DNA from: Piezodorus guildinii
Taxonomy: Eukaryota > Arthropoda > Insecta > Hemiptera > Pentatomidae
Assembly (NCBI GenBank): GCA_023052935.1
Contig: CM041292.1
Location: forward strand, 143,681,143-143,745,142
Length of the DNA: 64,000 nucleotides
Reading direction: 5' to 3'
Part shown: positions 1-13,200 of the stretch, one piece after another
How the letters are laid out: every line of letters starts with the position of its first letter
Numbering within the stretch: position 1 is the first letter of the stretch
Notes under the pieces: model-generated
The model's input: the letters and a program-made list of their open reading frames with translations, nothing else
Told to the model about the DNA's origin: nothing
The model's database searches: none
Translations under genes and position numbers: made by a program

Positions 1-1218
1 AAATATACATCACTTTTTTATATTTTATAAATTCTCACCAAAATTTCGAACTATTTTCTTTTTTCATGAGAACCAATCCTAATGGTGTTAAAAATTTTAC
101 ATGGTAACTAATTTTTATTCTATTTTTTGCTATGCTTAAAAAATATGTCAAAACATGACTGGATAGTGTTTATACTTTAACTCACCTAGAGGAGTTTTCG
201 ATTTTTCAAATTTTAAATAGAATAATTATATATAAAAAGGAAAAAAAATGATAATTATGTAATAAATAAAAAAATAAAAGCCAAAAAAGATAAATTATTA
301 TTTCAAGTTTACTAAATAATATTAATGTATTTTAACTGATATTTAATTGAGATACAATGAAAAATGCATTTTCACTTCTAATATCTAAAATTATACAAGA
401 TAAGTGACTAAAGACAAAATTCCTGATGATTGTTTTAAATATGGTAGGTACAGGTACCAATCAAACAAATGTACTGCTATTAAAAAAAATTAAAAAGTAC
501 TGAAACTCGACTATTCTAATTTTTTTTGGTTATTTGCAGCCAATAACCAATAATACCAGTTCATTTTGACTATAATAATATTACTTCTAACAATACATTA
601 GAATTTATGCTGATAACAGATGTAGGCAGATAATTTTCAGGCTTTCTAAGTAATTTATTTTCAATTTATATGTAATAGGTTTTTTATTAGCTACAGACAT
701 ACCTCTAAATAATATAAAAGGGACATATAGTTTCTCTTTATCTTCGAGATAGTATAATTACTAAATTATATTTTAAATTGTACACATTTGACAAAAATAA
801 AAACAAAGACAGTAACATTTAATAGCAGTCATTCAGTAATAGGCACAGTAATATCATATAAATTATAAATATAATTTAATTTGAACCTAAAAAGTAAAAT
901 ACAAATAATCAGGCTTGTTATAGGTTATGATGACCTAAAATAAAAAAAAAAAATTTAAAAAAAGAAGATAATTCATTCATAATAGGTTTTCATTTGCAAT
1001 ATAAAGTATATCAAATTAAGATGAATACCTTAAATACATACACAATTCATATTATTATTTAAAAAACTATTTTATTTATGTTTTAAATAAAAACTACTAA
1101 AATTAAAAGAAGAGTTTTATAATGAACACAGGTAAATCAAAGGTAGGTAAGTAAGGTAGTTGAGTTGAGGCTGTTTAGGAGCAAGTAAAAAAGTGACATC
1201 CAGTCACATCAATTATCC
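1..1218. other. AT-rich 3' flank of the DCUN1D-like gene
   Basis: No open frame with recognisable protein similarity and no repeat structure stands out here. The right-hand part must contain the 3' UTR of the minus-strand gene that ends at 1219. A minus-strand AATAAA (plus-strand tttatt at 1071-1076) lies about 145 nt beyond its stop codon and is a reasonable polyadenylation signal, although AATAAA is frequent by chance in DNA this AT-rich. Confidence 0.5.
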
Positions 1219-4200
1219 TCAGCTCCTGATGTGATCATTGCACTTTGCCATTTTTAACCATTCTACAAATTCATCCAACATTACAGGCCCTAAATAAATA
1301 AAACAAACAATTAAATATATATTCTATCCACTTTAAAAAAATTATGAAAAATAAATTGATCAACATTTATAATAATAATAAAAATAACTTCATTTTGGGA
1401 CTTATAATAAGAATTTCGAACAGTAAATATACACTTTAATATACATGAATGACCGAGAGACCAATAAAATTAATTTTTATTCACAAATGTTAAAAAAAAA
1501 ATAAAAAAAAATAAAAAAAAATCCTATTTATATACATACATATGTGGAATGTAAACAAATGAAACTGGAAAAAAAATCTATAAGATAAGAGAGCTAAACT
1601 ATTTTAAAATAAATAATTATGTCTTACAGTAAAAGTAAGATAATAGATATGTAATTTTCACATTTGGTGTGTGTCTATTTGGGATGATAGAATGTGATGG
1701 AATTTGAATGAGAGAGAACAGCATGGCAAATATGAGTAGGCAGAGAATCCCTGAGGGCTGCAGAGCGGATATTAAAGGAATTATCAAAAGATTCCGTTCT
1801 GTGGATAGAAATATAAAGGTCAGAATTGAATGATCTAGTTTCAAGTGAGAAGACGGTGGATTTGAATTGTAGGATACTGTGGATGCATGGAGGGTGTTGG
1901 GAGTTAATGATATAGTAAAGGTATGGAAGGTAGGAGCCACTTCAACTCGCTGTAAAAGTGGGTCACTGGAGACCTCTTTGAGGTACTGAAGATGAATCTT
2001 AAAAAGATGTTCATGATCTGCTAGCATCTGTCGTCAAGTAGAGTCGAGAAGCCACAGTAATAGTCAAAGTGGGGAAAACTAAGTGAGGAAAGAAGTAGTT
2101 TATAGCTGGAAAGTGGGAGAAGATAATAAGCCATATAGTTAGTACTTATAGTTCATCCGAAAATTCGAACAATGTGGGATTTCAAGGAAAGAGTTTGGTC
2201 TAAGGTAATATCCAGATTTTTGACAGAGGAACTGAAGGTGATTGGGTGATCATTACTAGATTAGACTCAGAAAAATATAGTATTGGATCTGAGGAGAGAA
2301 ATGGAACTTATTAGAATGACCTGAGTTTTCATGGCTTTGGCTATGATAGGTAGATCTGAGAGTCGTCAGTATATAAATGATGGGAGCAGTGAAGGATTTC
2401 AGGAAGACATATTTTTAATAATTTCAGTGGTACACCATCAAATTCTATAGAGTTAGTGTGGGATTTCATGACCAAGGAAATAAGATTAGTTGGCGAGATA
2501 TCGGAAAAAAAAAATTGTTTTAACGATAAAAGTCAAAGTGGTATTAAGCCCTACTTTGAAATAGAAGAATACTACAGTCTACCTATTACATAATTTTAAC
2601 ATGGCTCTTGGACATCCTTGAATGGTCACAACCGAAAATATGATAAAATAATTTTTTTGGTTTGTGTTGTATATATATTCATCCATAATTCTAAATATTA
2701 GTTAATTATTTTCATTCTGTCTGTTGGCCAGACATGTATATTTAAACTGTACAAACCTGTTGTTCTTAAGGGACCCAGTCTCAGTATAAAAATTACTTTC
2801 TATTTTAATCTAAAATAGAGAAATGAAAGTTCTGACTGGATTAGACAAGGTCATAATTAATGTACTGCCATAAATACTTATTGAGGTTAGGTTACTTGTT
2901 TTTCTTAGGCGATCAACAGCAAGGCCATTACGCCCAATACTTACTGATATTTTTTAAATAGTTTTTTAGCTGCTTTAAATTAAGGGTCAATCAATTTGAA
3001 ATCATTGAAAATTTTCATTAATTTTGCCACTCTACCTTATTGATTTTCTTACCAATTTTTCCTTATCCTTTGCTGATAATAAAAACATGGATAAAACATT
3101 TTTTTGGCTAATAATTTTGGTTCAGCAGCCATTTTAAGTCAGCTTCATGGCTAAAAACGTGTGCTGGGAAAATATATCTGATAATTTGGCAGATATCAAA
3201 TCAAAACAAAAACTAATGATATGATAAGGATGTACATTACATTTTTTTTGTAATCGTGATACATTTCCTAAATAGTGAAGAAAGTGGTGAACATTTTTTC
3301 TCAAAAATCAATAAAAAACGAGAATTTTGACAAGTAAAACGTTTATAAAGGAAAATAGGCTCAACTTATTTTTTTAAATTTAGTTTAGTCATTCTTACTT
3401 TCTGTAAAAATTTCAATCTTGAGAATATATTACATAGTATTGGGGTGAGTAATAAAAAACAAAAAATGACCATTTTTTTAATAATCAATATATTTGTTGA
3501 CATTTCTTTCTCCTTCAGTTTTCAATGTTATTGTTATTGGTATCATTTTAATCCTAATACAATATTAAGTAATTTGTAAACATAATGCCTCCCTGTGAGA
3601 CTTAGTGTTTGTTAGGCATTCCTTTAACCAAAATGACACAGTACAAATTCAGGTCTCATTGCAACACTATTGGAAACAAAAATTTACAGCCGCCTAAACC
3701 ACACATTTAATACAGGAAATTGAAAGGGAATCTCACCTAAATGAATGGACTGTGAGGAGGTGGTTTGCTAAATTTGAAAGTGGGGATACAAGCTCAAGAC
3801 AATGCTTTTGGTTTTTTTTTTGGAATTTTGAAGGAGATCACAATGGGTTTGTACCAGATGGGCATTCTGTTGATTCAGTACTCTATTTAGAACAGCTGGA
3901 ACAGATGCACAAAGTTTTGGAGAGGCGATACGCAGCCTCACACATCTCGATATATGAAGCAGAATCTAGCAGAGATGGATGCCATCGAACTTCTACCGTA
4001 CCCAGCATATAGTCTTGATCTTGTACCATAAGACTACAACCTCTTCAGAGCTATGGCTCACTTCCTTAAGGGGAAAACTTTTATTTATTATTTTATTATT
4101 TAATACATTGGAGGAAGTCAAAATTGGGGTAAAAAACTTTTTCAATTCAAAACCCAAAGCTTAGTATCGGCAGGGAATTAAACAGCTAGCTTCTAGAAAG

Positions 4201-7200
4201 CAACAAACCATTGAGCATAATTGAGGATTTTACTTTGATGAATGGTTTTTTTTTTTTTTTTTTTACTCACCCCAGAATACTTTTTTATATATGAATTGTT
4301 ATAATACTTGGTAAAAATTTAGGTTTGACGATATTTAAATGAAAATATCTCAAAAGGAATTGAGTGAATAATTATGAAACTAATATGGGTTACACGACTA
4401 TAAGAGTTTAAGTGACATGAATTTAGTGTCTGAGATTCAGGTGTTAAGATAAGAGGTAAGATATAAAATTCTCTATTAAAAAAAGTTTTACTGAGTCCTG
4501 CTATTCTTGCATTTAACCTTTTAATTAGTAGGATAGAAAATTAAATTATTTTTGTATTAAGTTTAATCCTATTTCAGGACCTATCAAAGTTTTTTACATC
4601 AATTTTAGTTTGATGTAATTAGATTAATAAGTAACAGGTAAGACATAGATTACCAGAACTACAGAATGCTTGGATCGACTAAATCATAATACCTTTCCTT
4701 GCTATTTGATTCATAAATAAATAAATGATAAAAACAATATAATTAAATTTATCCCTCTCACTTTTATTAATAATATATTACCATATAAATTAAATGACTA
4801 CTTACAGGCACCATCAACATCATAATTTGAAAGATCCATGTTTATTGTGCGTGAGAATTCAAGTATATTACACCACTGATCTTTATTGATAACTTTGTAC
4901 TTAGAATGATCAAGAAATGAACTAAACTGATTGAATAAATTCCAATGTTTGCCTAAAAGTAATTGTAACATGGCCTTCGCTGTTTCCAAATCCATACTTC
5001 TTTGATCTTTGTCCTAAAAAATAAATATAATATTTATCTATATGTTAAAAAAAGGCACTTGATAAATTTCAGTACAAGCTCTAAAATATATGTATTACAC
5101 ATACTTCTTACACTTATTTTTTCAAGTATTTAGAAATATTGAACTTTATAAGAGTTCAATCCCATCATATTAATTTTCTTAACTTTGTCATAAGATTATG
5201 GTTAACATTTTAGATTACTTATATTAATTAACTCCCAATAGCAGATCATCCAAATAAATAAAAAAAATCCATAAGATTAGTTTGTCTTTTCTCATATTTC
5301 CTTTAGGATGATAAGACTTTTTTTTTGTAAAAAAATAATACCTATTTAGTATCTTGGCTCCAAGATTTTAAATTAAAAGAAAATACTTTATTCTAGGAGC
5401 AAATTGGCGAGGGACCGGGACAGATGGAATGCTTGGATCGAGGTACCTCCATGCGGAGAAGCACTTAGGAGGAAGGAAAAGAAGAAGACAAACCAAACGA
5501 TATGGCAGCTTGTATTTCTTCTCCTTCAGGGACACCTTCTCTGAATATGGTCTTCAAACTTGTAGAAACAAATAAATGGTCTCCTTAAATGGACAATCAT
5601 CCTCTCAATAGTACCTACCACATCGAAAACACCTATTTTCAACTGACTTTTGAGGCTTGACATACAAAGCACTTTTAAATTACTTTATTAACGGAATAGA
5701 GCTTTGGGACTCAGCTAAACCATCAAATTCTTCCTTTAATAATTCCTTGCAATGCAAAATCCTTTGAAAAATCCTCAATACTCCTTATTTGGTCACAAAT
5801 AAACTCATCCATAAAGACCTAAATGTTCCCTATGTTGCTGACTTGGCCCGACCCAGGCATCACTCCTTTCATTACAAACTCCATTCCCACTCTAATCCAC
5901 TAGTTTCAAACCTTGCTACCTGTACAATCCCAGATAAACCTCCGAGGTCTCTGAAAAGAAGATGGCCTCGAGACCTTCTGGTTTAGCACAGTTTTTGGAG
6001 ATCTGCTAATGGGTAGTATCTCTACAGGTGAATCACGACATAATAATCTTGTATCACATTTACTAGATGTGTTTTATTGTACAGTTGTAAATATCAATCA
6101 ATATATATATATATATATTTTTTTTAAAAATTACTTTATATTAAATTATTTAAAACATTATAAATCACTGAACTACCAAATATTATCATAACTAAACAAC
6201 TTTTAGAAAAAAACAATTAACATAAATCATACAAACCCTTGCGAAGTCATAAGCATATCGATAAATACTTTTAAAAGAGGTCTGATCATTTAACATAGAT
6301 CTCAAAAAGTCCAATTTATTCTGTATCTTTGAGACTGTATCACATCTGAAATAAAATTACATAATGTAATTGGATATGATAGAGGTATGAAAAGGTTTAA
6401 TGATAAAATTAAATAACTTTTTTTTTAGTAATTTACACAGAATGAATATAATAATTCACTTAGTTTGAATATACAGTAGAAGGGAAATTTTAAATTTAAT
6501 ATCATTGTTGAATGTTTATTAAATACTTTAGATTTCTAAATAAATGACAGTACAATAAAACTGTCAGTTATTCTATAGACAAAAAAGAATTAATACAATT
6601 CAATAACAGGATAACAAGTAAAACATATATCTCTTTTAGTGCAGTCTAGCATGAAAATAACCTAATAACCAAATTATGAATAAGGTACTGACTGAATATC
6701 TGTTAATCCTCTTAACCATTCTTGATGGGTAAAAAAACCCATTTGTCTAGCATTCATTTTCCATGCAAGTACAAGCATGACAACGTTCTCTGGTTCTACT
6801 CCAATATCTTCACAAAATTTCTCCATTCCCTCAGGACCTAAAAGAGAAAGTTATTAATTAAAGTAAATAAATAAAGACTATAAAATTGGATGTCCATGAT
6901 GCTAATTGTCTCCTATATACTTTTTTTTTTTTTAATCCCATTCTTATCCAGTTATGGTATACAGTATGGATCATCCTATAGGGTACCAACCTATTCTAAC
7001 GAGAGTATAAAAACTACCTGACATTTAAGAACATTTAATTATGAATTTAATTTAATCAAAACTGTTTCAGTTCTTTTCGAGAAAATTGCTAAAAGGTGTG
7101 AAATGCACAGTTAATGTGGCACTTCTGAGTAGTCAATTTCAGAAGAAACGTAGTTACGTCTGTGGCATATAACTAGCTTAAATATGAAATTTCCTTTTTA

Positions 7201-10200
7201 AACAACTTCTGGTATTTAAGGTTGTACTACACACAAAGACCATTTTGAAAGGCTTGGTAATTTGGATCAAGAACGTTATTTAAAACAGAAATTGCTTATG
7301 GAAACTCGAATTAAAAAATGTTCACAATTGCAACACATATACTTTATCTACAGATATGTGGAAAAAAAATGAACAAAATAATTATTTTTCATGACAGAAA
7401 TTATATTGTTCAGTATTTAAAATAAGTTTTACTGATGAAAATCCTGACTTAGTCAGCTATTGGTCATGTAAATAAAAAATTAAAAAAAACATTGAACAAC
7501 CTCCTCTAAAGAAGATAATCAATACTATTCAATAAATAATTAATAAAATATTTGTTAAACTATTAAGTATAGAAACAATATCTTACATGTTTTAAAAGTA
7601 ATTTTTATGTATATTTAATAAATATATTTAAAGCAGTAAAAATATTTTAATAAATACTATTTTTTTTTTTTTTCAATGCTGTTTTGATTTTAACAATGTT
7701 TGGATACATTTAATTTACACATGATTAAAGCACAAATAATAAAGACTAATTTAAAGATATTGGGAGAATAGAAATTACCCAAGACTTCTGGATCTTCTGG
7801 AGAAGTGTATTCCCGAAACCATGACATACATCTTTTTTGATTGAATGATGACGTATCTTCAGACTTGGAAAATCTTCGTCCACTAAAATCATATGGATAA
7901 CAATTTTAAAATGAACCACTGATTTCACAAAATAAATATGATAGAAGATAAAAAAACTAATCACTACCTAGTATCATCCATACATCAAATTTAAAAATCT
8001 GGAAAAATACAAATAAAATATCATATCATATGATACTCTGCTGTAATTCACTCTAATACTAAATTTATTTTTAGATCAAAAATGTAAATGCCAAGAACTA
8101 CAGCCAACAATTTCAAGGTATTTATTATGCTTATAAAACAAATAATATACAATACATCATTATCAATCACCACTTACAAAAATTTAATAAATAGCTTGGA
8201 AATTAATATTATTCATCATAGATTGATTAAAATACATATTTTTTTCAATTTTGGGAGTCATGGGATAATAACACAAACAAAAATAGAAAATAGATAGATG
8301 TGTATGTAACAAATACTTTTTCTAAGCTTAAAAATATGCAAAAGACATCTATTTGCATTATAAAAGCACTTTGAGAGAGAAGGTATTACAATACCATAGT
8401 TATTCTATATTTGTTACATTACTTAAAATGGGTAATTAGCCAAGAATAACAGAAATTCCATTGATAAATTTATAATCAGATGTTGATTCAATAATATTTT
8501 AGTTTATGGTGTATAAATCCACTTAAAATATATGTTAATTAGTCCTAATGTATATGTTAAATAAATTTCTTTTTTTCTTTTGCTATGAGGTTCAATAATA
8601 AAATAGTTTATTTACAACAATTTATTTAAAACATAATTCCAATACTTGAGATTAATACTTAATGCCATTAAAACTGAAGTAGAGCATTCTTCACCATAAT
8701 GAAAAACTATGTCAAACCATTTGGAAAAGCTTTTGAAATATTTACAGCCATAATTCAAGCTTATAACTTGCATTGCTTGTACTATAAAAAATTGTTTATA
8801 TATATGAGTTTTACTAAAGCAGATTTCCTTATCCTAAGTTCTGTAGGACTTCCTTCTGAATTGTTCTCTCATACTTCTCTCATGGACTGGGTACTATTAA
8901 TAATTCTTCCTTATCATTACACTTGATTTTTCTTGGTCTATAAGTCTTCTTCCACCTGTTTTCTCTGAGTATACATACCTTGGTAGTCTTTCTTCATTTA
9001 AAAAAAAAAAAGCCTATTCCAGCTTAGCATTTTTTCTGTCAGAATGTTTTTATCTCCTATCCTAGTACCCAACTATCCTATTGTATGCTAGTCCCAACCG
9101 ACATGTACCAAATTTTGTTATGAGTTGCACGTTTTCTTACTTAAAATTTCAACAGCTCAAAATTAAATCCTTCTCGGTGAATTGCTTTATTCTTTTCTAT
9201 AACAATTATGGCAAACAGGATGGATTAATTTATAGATTACTATCCTATTCAAACCAGATTAGGTAGATTCACATTCGTTCGGTAGTATTAAGATGAAACA
9301 AAGTTCAACTAACCCAGAATGTGATAGCACAGACATGTTGAAGCTCAAAGTGAGATAAGTCAATGAGAGGATATTATCATACTTCCAACAGATTTATTAT
9401 AACTGTGAGTTTCTACATTACTTCATTATTTAATTTGTTTTAACTTTTACTATAAATACTAATTATTTTGTTTCTAGATCCAAAAAAAAACATGAGTGAG
9501 TTATTTGGGTCATCACACTCTTGAGAGCAGCCAGCGTAGTTATTGATTATTTAAAGCCCAATTGGCTATTTTAATTTACACTAAATTTGTCCTTCATTTG
9601 GAGAAAACCTTACTGCTTTACACATTTATTTTAATTACATTTTTATAAATGGCTGATGTACCATTGTCTTTCTTATCTAATCATGATACGTTTGCTTCTT
9701 TAATCCTTTAATAGGATATTTAATAGGATCAATCAATTCTTAAAGGATATTGGTCATTTATTTACAGCTTCTCTTATAGTTATCTTTTATGATACCTAAC
9801 ATTTCTGTACAGAGCTGAGCTAGAAAGAGGGGGGGGGGGGACAATATTTAATAAATCTATCCAGTTTCTTGTATATGCAGATGATGTGGTCAATGTTGGA
9901 AGGTGCCTGGAAAGCTTGAAACTGAAGCAAGCAGGTTAGGGCTGGAAATCAGCCATTATACTATTGGAAACCATAGCTTCAAAGTGGTTAAAAGCTTCCA
10001 GTACCTTGGATCTATCATAAATGATCAGCTGGGTGAAGAGGAAGAGGTAAAAAAAATGCTGGGGAATCGAGCATATTTCGGCATGTCAAGTGAAAACTTC
10101 TTATTTGGATGTTGACCTGAGACATAGCAGAATCTAGTACCAGAATAAACAGAAAGGGGCTCAAGCCGCAATCCTGTCATATCCCCAAATCGGTTCTAAA

Positions 10201-13200
10201 CTCTTTGGAGTAAGCATTTTAAGTCCTCACTATATTAAGGTTTTTTCCTTTAAAGAATTATTATTGCCAGGATTAGTCCCCTATTAACACCTCTGTCAGC
10301 CAGAGCCTTTTAGAAGTCTTCTTGGTTGATTCTATCAAATGATTTTGTGAGGCTGTATAAAGCACACTGACAATTTTTTTTCTTTTCTGATAACATTTTC
10401 AGTGATCAGCCTTAACGTAAAAATTAGATGTTCAGCACTCCTATTTTGCCTGAAACCATATTGTTCCTCCTCTTGGAGCGGTGATTTCACTATTTGACAC
10501 AGCCTTTTCTCCAGAATTGTGGAATAGATTTAACTTGGAATGTTCAGAAGAAATAAGCCTCAATGATTTAAACACTAATTATAGTCACCTATCTAAAATA
10601 TTTGAATTAAAATTACCACTTTTTTATTTTGTCCATACTATTTTCTTTTTCTTCCATCTTCCATACTAAATTCAGTAAATGAAGTAGAAGTTCTTCCCCT
10701 TTCTCTCCCATATGCTTTAACATTTCTAGGGTCGTATCATCTTGTAATGCTGTTTTCCCTTGTTTCATCGCTGATATAGCATCTTCTATTTCTTCTTCAG
10801 AGATATATCATCTTTTTCCCACTAGCTATCAGGGCACCTCTTCCATCATGTCAATATCTTTCCATTCCATAATGTCAATGTCTTTGCCTTGGAGTAACTC
10901 CATGAAATGTTCTCTTTATCTTTCCATAATTTCATCTTCAAGGAAAATGGTGGGTCCCTCACTTGTCTTTTATGAATTTAAGTACAGGAGGCTTTTCTTT
11001 TCTCGTGTTTTTAAACACTCTGTAGAAAAGCTATTGATTCCCTTCGGTTTCATTCTCAAGCTCCTTTCCAAAGTTCTCCAGTTATTCTTTTTCTGAGCTG
11101 CTACCATATTTTTTACATTCTTTATTTTTTACTTGTAGGTCTTATACTAAGCACCATTGCCTGTCATAAAATGCTGTTTTCACTGTTAAATTTTTTTTAA
11201 CCTCTTCCAACATATGTCCATGTCATCGCTATCCCATCAGTAGTTGGGGTCCCTTCTTCTTTTCTCTACTTCAACCTGGTATTTAGTTGCTTTTCCTGGG
11301 TCTTCAAGTCTCTAATTTTTCTCTTATTCTATATATAAAGCTTTTCTCAACATCGATATCTTCTCTCCATATTTTGTCCATTTTGAGGAGATAGTGATCA
11401 GACCTTATCTCATATAATATTTCAATCCTCACATCTATGATATCCTTCAGACATTCTCTTCAAACTAACTGCGCCTGTGGAGTTAGCTTGCTAGACACCA
11501 CTGCTGGTCCCAAGCCCGGATAAAGCAGGAGGGTTGGTGAGTAGGGCCGACAACCCACTCCTATAAAAAAACCTTTTGTTATGAACACTCAACAAAGCCA
11601 CGGATTGAATAGCACTGATTTGAGACAACGACCTTGCTTATGGAATCGGATTTACGAAATTGGAACCTGGAATGTTAGAACACTCAATAGGCCTCATGCT
11701 TTAAATGAACTAAGATCAGAGGCCAAGAAGGGTGGCCTGGAGATTGTGGCTGTGCAAGAGGTGCCATGGTGGGGCACAGGAAGAATTAGGAAGTCTGGCA
11801 ACAGTATACTTTATAGTGGGAGAGCACAAAAGCACGAGCTTGGGACAGCATTTATAATCTCTAGTCAGCTTGAGCAGGCAGTTCTCAGCTTTAGGGCTGT
11901 CAAGCCCATGATTAAATATCCTTAGAGTCAAAGGGCAATTCTGTAATATCTTCATTTTGAATAGGCACGCGCCAACAGAGGAGAAGGAACCAGACTTAAA
12001 GGATGTCTACTATCAAGATCTGGAGCAAGCATATGTCAGTATACCTTCGCATGACATGAAGATAGTGATCGGGAAATTTAATGCCCAAATTGGAAGGGGA
12101 GCAGAGTTTAAACCCACTATTGGCAATCACAGTTTGCACAGCAGATCAAATGATAATGGAGAAAGGCTTGTAAACTTCTCTATATCCCGTAAACCTTACC
12201 ATAATGTCTACATTTTTCCCTCATAAAACCGTTCACAAGCAGACCTGGTGTTCCCCAGATGGAAGTACAAACAACCAGATCGACCACATGCTGATATCTA
12301 ATCAGCATTTTAATAGTGTTAACGATGTTCGGTCATGACTTAAAAGCAGCAAAATAAATCTTCCCAATAAGCACAATAAGAAGGCGCAATACCTGGTTTG
12401 ATGCAGAATATGAAGCAGTTATCAAGGACATAACATGAAAAGGTTACAGTTTTTAAAAAGGAGTACCCGACAAAGCCACAAAGAATATAGAGATGCAAGA
12501 GCTTATGCCTAGAAAGTTGTAAGAATGAAAAAGCAAAAAACCTTATGGAAAGAGGTAGTGGAAATTGAATCTTCCAGAAAAAATAATGAAACAAGGAAAA
12601 TGTATAGGAAGATTTATACCTTTAAGAACTGGTATAATAACCTAAATACAGTGGTCAAGGATGAAAAGGGAGAGGTATTGGTTACTGGAGAAGAAGAGCG
12701 AGATCAATGGAAAAAACATTTTCAGAGGCTCTTAAATCGTGCACAGGCTGAGGGGTTAGGACCAGTGAGTGTAGTAATGACAAATAATGCAAGTGACGAA
12801 GATGTACCGCCTGATAAAGAGGACATTATAGAGATAATAGCGGGAAATTTAAAATAAAAAAGCACCTGGTATGGATGGTCTTCCGGCAGAACTTTTCAAA
12901 GAAGCAAACTGGGAGATAGCTACTGTGCTCCAAGAACCTACAGCTAGAATTTCGGAAGAAGAAGTGATTCCTAGTGACTGGTTAAAGGGCCAAATGGTGC
13001 CAATTTATAAAAGAAAGGGGGACATCATACAATATAAGAACCATAGGGGAATCAAGTTACTCAATATTGCATATAAGGTATTTTCTATTGCTTTATATAG
13101 GAGGATAGTCCCATATGCCGAGATAGTACAAGGAGACTACCAAGGAGGGTTTTGGTGCAACAGGTCCACTATAGATCAGATTTTTTCTATTCGAAGGATC

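Noticed and set aside
1617..2027. Open frame of 136 codons on the minus strand as a gene
   Set aside because: The residues in that frame have no family pattern. A neighbouring frame of the same strand matches a LINE C-terminus, so the region is a LINE relic.
8890..9000. Minus-strand resemblance to a LINE C-terminal basic tail
   Set aside because: Only a few residues (a YRPRKIK-like run) fit, frames are broken, and there is no adjoining catalytic block on that strand. Too weak to call.
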